10,282 bases of DNA from CAYFQV01 sp964654185. Lineage in GTDB: Bacteria > Spirochaetota > Spirochaetia > DSM-27196 > PWMO01. The translations under genes were made by a program, and so were the position numbers. This document shows positions 7,896 through 10,282 of the stretch, one piece after another. The notes beneath the pieces are model-generated. The model had not been told where the DNA came from and searched no databases. It saw only the letters and a program-made list of their open reading frames with translations. Location of the stretch: contig CAZZIE010000139.1 in assembly GCA_964654185.1 (NCBI GenBank), forward strand, positions 1 through 10,282. Direction: 5' to 3'. Numbering within the stretch: the first letter of the stretch is position 1; every line of letters starts with the position of its first letter.

Positions 7896-8605
7896 GGTGC
7901 CGCGCCTCCGCGACGGCGAGCTACGTGAGCAGAGAATATCACCAGGATCGTCAGAAATCCAGTGGCTCCAAGGTGATACGCCGCCGTGACCAGCGGTCGG
8001 TAGCCATTGATCTCGACGAAGAAGATGCTTGTACCACCGATTCGTGTCGCCCGTGCGGCGTTCGTGATGCCGACCACGGGATTCGCTGCGGGGAGCCGGT
8101 ACGCTGTAAGATAGAAGGCCACGATGACGATGCCCCACATGAGGACGTACTGAACTGAGCGGTTCGCCGTGATCGCCTGGGTCAGGAGTCCGACCGGCCG
8201 AAAGAGCAGGGCCGTCGTCGTCAGAATGAGCACGATCTCGCCGCTTGTGATTGCGGACGCCTGCGAGACGGAACCCGCAATGACGACGATCGGCGCCGTC
8301 ACCGCGGCGGTGCACACCGCCCCGAGTATCTCCGAGCCGATACGAGCACCAATGCCTCGCGGATCAGGGAGGCGTGGGGAACGACTCAGCACGCCGAGGT
8401 AGGCGCTTCCCAGCGCGACCGCAAGGGGGAGGACGAAGGCGGCGAACTCGTAGAGGATCGGCACGTTCCCGTACCGGAAGAAGGAGACGTAGCTGGATGA
8501 AGGCCACAGGACGACCGCGAAGAGGGCCAGAAAGGTGGAGAGGTGGAGGAGGAACGCGACGGCGCGGTTGGTGTGCTCTCCCCAGGGGGACTGCTGTTCG
8601 GTCAT
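7892..8605 (-). CDS. Six-helix integral membrane protein, possibly ABC-2-type permease-like
   Basis: The protein has 237 residues with six evident hydrophobic segments, at about 15-34, 50-72, 92-112, 120-140, 150-169 and 206-228. The Arg-rich C-terminus (ARRRGG) and the polar N-terminus should both lie in the cytoplasm. The longest outer loop (170-205) contains NPVVGITNAARATRIGG and FFVEINGY. An even helix count with a long loop before the last helix resembles ABC-2 permeases, but I see no decisive motif and no ABC ATPase in the window. It could equally be an unclassified integral membrane protein specific to this cluster. The start overlaps the preceding stop by ATGA, with GAGG seven bases upstream, and its own stop overlaps the next start the same way. 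It is therefore very probably made together with its neighbours and may form a membrane platform with them. Confidence 0.85.
   Translation of the reverse strand: MTEQQSPWGEHTNRAVAFLLHLSTFLALFAVVLWPSSSYVSFFRYGNVPILYEFAAFVLPLAVALGSAYLGVLSRSPRLPDPRGIGARIGSEILGAVCTAAVTAPIVVIAGSVSQASAITSGEIVLILTTTALLFRPVGLLTQAITANRSVQYVLMWGIVIVAFYLTAYRLPAANPVVGITNAARATRIGGTSIFFVEINGYRPLVTAAYHLGATGFLTILVIFSAHVARRRGGAAP
7905..7909 (-). promoter_or_regulatory. Ribosome binding site supporting the ATG at 7893-7895
   Basis: GGAGG on the minus strand, nine bases before the ATG. It lies within the last codons of the preceding gene and, with the ATGA overlap, decides the start of the acidic-linker membrane protein in favour of the shorter form. 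Confidence 0.7.
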
Positions 8606-10282
8606 TGCTCCGCCTCAACGGGAATGCGCAACTCGACAAGTGCGAAGGTGTGCACCGCGTCGAAGAGCGGCTCCGCCTGCGCCGTTGCCGAAATGCTCGG
8701 GCTCATTGCCAGAAAAACCGCCTCCCGTCTGGCGGCGCTTCCCACAGGCCCCAGATCTGCCTGACGTAGTTCCGCCACAGCGCGACGCGCCGGGGCAACC
8801 TGCTCCCACTCAGCCGGCCGCGCCGCATCGTACTCTCGCTGCGTCGTCTGTCCGGGGCTCACGCTTCCCAGATGGTACACCGCGTCGCTGAAGATGAGAA
8901 AGACGTCTTCGAGAAGGTTGTCCGTCTCGTTTCGGATGGTCACTTCTCCCGATCTGGAGGAACCCAGATGGCCCACATGAAGCGGCGCATGGATCCGATC
9001 GGCGAGGTAGTAATGTGCCTCTCGCCAACGTGGGAGCGAGCCCTCCAGATGGCGCGTGCCTTCTGTTACGCGAACCCGATTCGGCTCCCCTTCGACGGGT
9101 ACGATGGTTGCATCGGATGGGGGGCGAATGGTGAATGAGCGTCCCGTGGCGGCGAGGGCCAGGAGATCTCGCTCCAGCGAAACAATCGGATCCCCGGCGC
9201 GGCCAGTGATCCGCTGCACCTCAACGAGGGCGTCTTCCGGCGGAGGATTCGCAACCGAGAGCACCAGGTACAGGGCGGCGGCCACCAGGAACGGCACCGC
9301 GGCAAGAGCCGGCACGGCGCCGGGTACCCTTCTGCGTACGAGCTGCACCAGGGCGGCAAAGGCACCGAGGTATGCCAGGAGGGCGAGGGCGATGAGCCAG
9401 CGTGAGGGGTAGGTGTAGATGGGTCCATCCAGAATCGCCTGATTGACCGGATCGGCAAATGGTTGCCGGCGAACCAGGACGGGCAGTGAAGGATGCGGTT
9501 CACCCCTCGATCGATCGAGGGCTAGATCGCGCAGCAGTTCCAAGGCAACCGCCCCTGCCGCCCCGCCGTCGCCGGTGAGTTGGCCGGCGTCGATGGCCAG
9601 CCGGTAGAGTGTCCCGGCCGCGCGGCTGCGCGCCTGGAGTACGTCCCGTCGCTCCGGAGCGCGGGGATCTCCGGCCGGCAGGGTCTCCGCGGCGTCCCAG
9701 AGCGCGGCGATTCGCGTCCGCCCCGGCGCGCCCTGCGGTGGTTCCGAAATGACGGCGGCGCCGCCGCGGTCGATCCAGTCCACAATGGCCTGCCATTGTC
9801 GCTCGGAGAGGCGCTCGATCGGGGCTCGTCCAATGAAGAGGAGGTCCGCGCCGTGGTACCCGATCCACTCGTCCGGCAGGAACTCCGGAAGCGGATAGGC
9901 AACCGTCACCGGTCCGGATGCGCGCAGGCGGATACCTTCCCGTCCCGGCTCGTCCCGGAGCAGCCCCTCGAGAACGCGTCGGTCCGACAGGCTTACCACC
10001 AGCGCCTGCGGCGCAATGCGCGAAGTAGCATCGATCTGCTGCCGGTGAATGATTTCGCCCGCCTCGGACCGCACGGTCACCTCGATCGGCAGCGCCGGCG
10101 CACCTACCGGCAGGATGGCGCGAACCACCTCGCTCGATCCCTTCGCAATATGGAGATCCCGGCGAATCAGATAGGGATGCCGTTCCGTGGCGGTTCTCGG
10201 CCCTTGAAGACTTCTGAGATCGATGCTTCCGTGCACCGCATCTCCGAGGTTGCTCAACCGCACAACCACCGGGGTCCATCGG
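8602..10282 (-). CDS. Large two-helix membrane protein with GATase-like domain, N-terminus cut by window edge
   Basis: The frame is open from the right edge to a stop at 8602-8604, giving 559 residues with the start outside. The first in-frame start candidate is a GTG at 10267-10269, but the preceding codons (RWTP) continue a beta-strand-like pattern, PVVVRLSNLG, typical of an extracytoplasmic domain, so that GTG is probably internal. Counting from it, a beta-rich region is followed by a GATase-like stretch at about 117-180 (GADLLFIGRAP, WQAIVDWIDRGGAAVISEPP), two membrane helices (290-310 and 319-339) joined by a basic LVRRRVPG loop, and a second soluble domain (340-555). By the positive-inside rule both soluble parts face outwards. 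No cysteine is present. The stop overlaps the next start as ATGA. I do not recognise a named family. The layout recalls uncharacterised membrane proteins encoded beside MoxR/VWA genes, and a periplasmic scaffold or sensor role is inference. Confidence 0.88.
   Translation of the reverse strand, partial: RWTPVVVRLSNLGDAVHGSIDLRSLQGPRTATERHPYLIRRDLHIAKGSSEVVRAILPVGAPALPIEVTVRSEAGEIIHRQQIDATSRIAPQALVVSLSDRRVLEGLLRDEPGREGIRLRASGPVTVAYPLPEFLPDEWIGYHGADLLFIGRAPIERLSERQWQAIVDWIDRGGAAVISEPPQGAPGRTRIAALWDAAETLPAGDPRAPERRDVLQARSRAAGTLYRLAIDAGQLTGDGGAAGAVALELLRDLALDRSRGEPHPSLPVLVRRQPFADPVNQAILDGPIYTYPSRWLIALALLAYLGAFAALVQLVRRRVPGAVPALAAVPFLVAAALYLVLSVANPPPEDALVEVQRITGRAGDPIVSLERDLLALAATGRSFTIRPPSDATIVPVEGEPNRVRVTEGTRHLEGSLPRWREAHYYLADRIHAPLHVGHLGSSRSGEVTIRNETDNLLEDVFLIFSDAVYHLGSVSPGQTTQREYDAARPAEWEQVAPARRAVAELRQADLGPVGSAARREAVFLAMSPSISATAQAEPLFDAVHTFALVELRIPVEAEQ
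9504..9521. repeat. Perfect 18-bp palindrome CCCTCGATCGATCGAGGG
   Basis: The two halves are exact reverse complements, and the flanking bases do not extend the match. It lies inside the coding region of the right-hand membrane protein, where it encodes part of LALDRSRGE. No second copy was noticed in the window, and there is no evidence that it binds anything. Confidence 0.9.

Noticed and set aside
7896..8315. Upstream extension of the acidic-linker membrane protein to 8315.
   Set aside because: It would overlap the six-helix protein gene by more than 400 bases. The extension is rich in Arg, His and Ser with no domain character, whereas the ATG at 7893-7895 has GGAGG and an ATGA junction.
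10267..10269. GTG as the true start of the right-hand protein.
   Set aside because: The preceding in-frame codons continue a beta-strand pattern to the window edge without a stop, and no signal sequence follows the GTG, although the domain should be exported.

Overview
The window is one compact, GC-rich stretch in which everything coding lies on the minus strand. Reading right to left, it holds seven genes in one apparent operon: a large membrane protein cut by the right edge, a six-helix membrane protein, a membrane protein with a long acidic linker, a MoxR-family AAA+ ATPase, a DUF58 protein, a BatA-like VWA membrane protein, and a very large protein with two VWA domains around a glutamine-amidotransferase-like (GATase-like) fold, cut by the left edge. 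Four of the six junctions are 4-base ATGA stop/start overlaps, one gap is 3 bases and one is 43 bases. No RNA genes, mobile elements, CRISPR arrays, internal promoters or terminators were seen, and no stretch above 300 bases lacks a gene.

The set MoxR - DUF58 - BatA-like VWA is the core of the Bat (Bacteroides aerotolerance)/MoxR-VWA type of cluster. In such clusters a cytoplasmic AAA+ ATPase is thought to act with metal-binding VWA proteins as a chaperone-like or complex-assembly system at the membrane. The likely division of labour here is as follows. MoxR and DUF58 act in the cytoplasm. The BatA-like and double-VWA proteins are anchored by N-terminal helices and present VWA and GATase-like domains outside the membrane. 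The acidic-linker protein carries a periplasmic coiled coil and a conserved-looking tail. The right-hand protein presents further GATase-like and beta-rich domains. The cluster's client is not visible in the window.

The organism appears to be a GC-rich bacterium with a Gram-negative type of envelope. The long GATase/VWA proteins resemble those of Gemmatimonadota, Planctomycetota, Spirochaetota and other non-proteobacterial phyla, but no marker fixes the phylum. The most notable points are the tandem VWA/GATase-like fusion, a GATase-like layout that recurs in three proteins, the absence of cysteine from all three of those proteins, and the poorly known partners encoded upstream of moxR. This looks like an elaborated variant of a known cluster type rather than a wholly new system.
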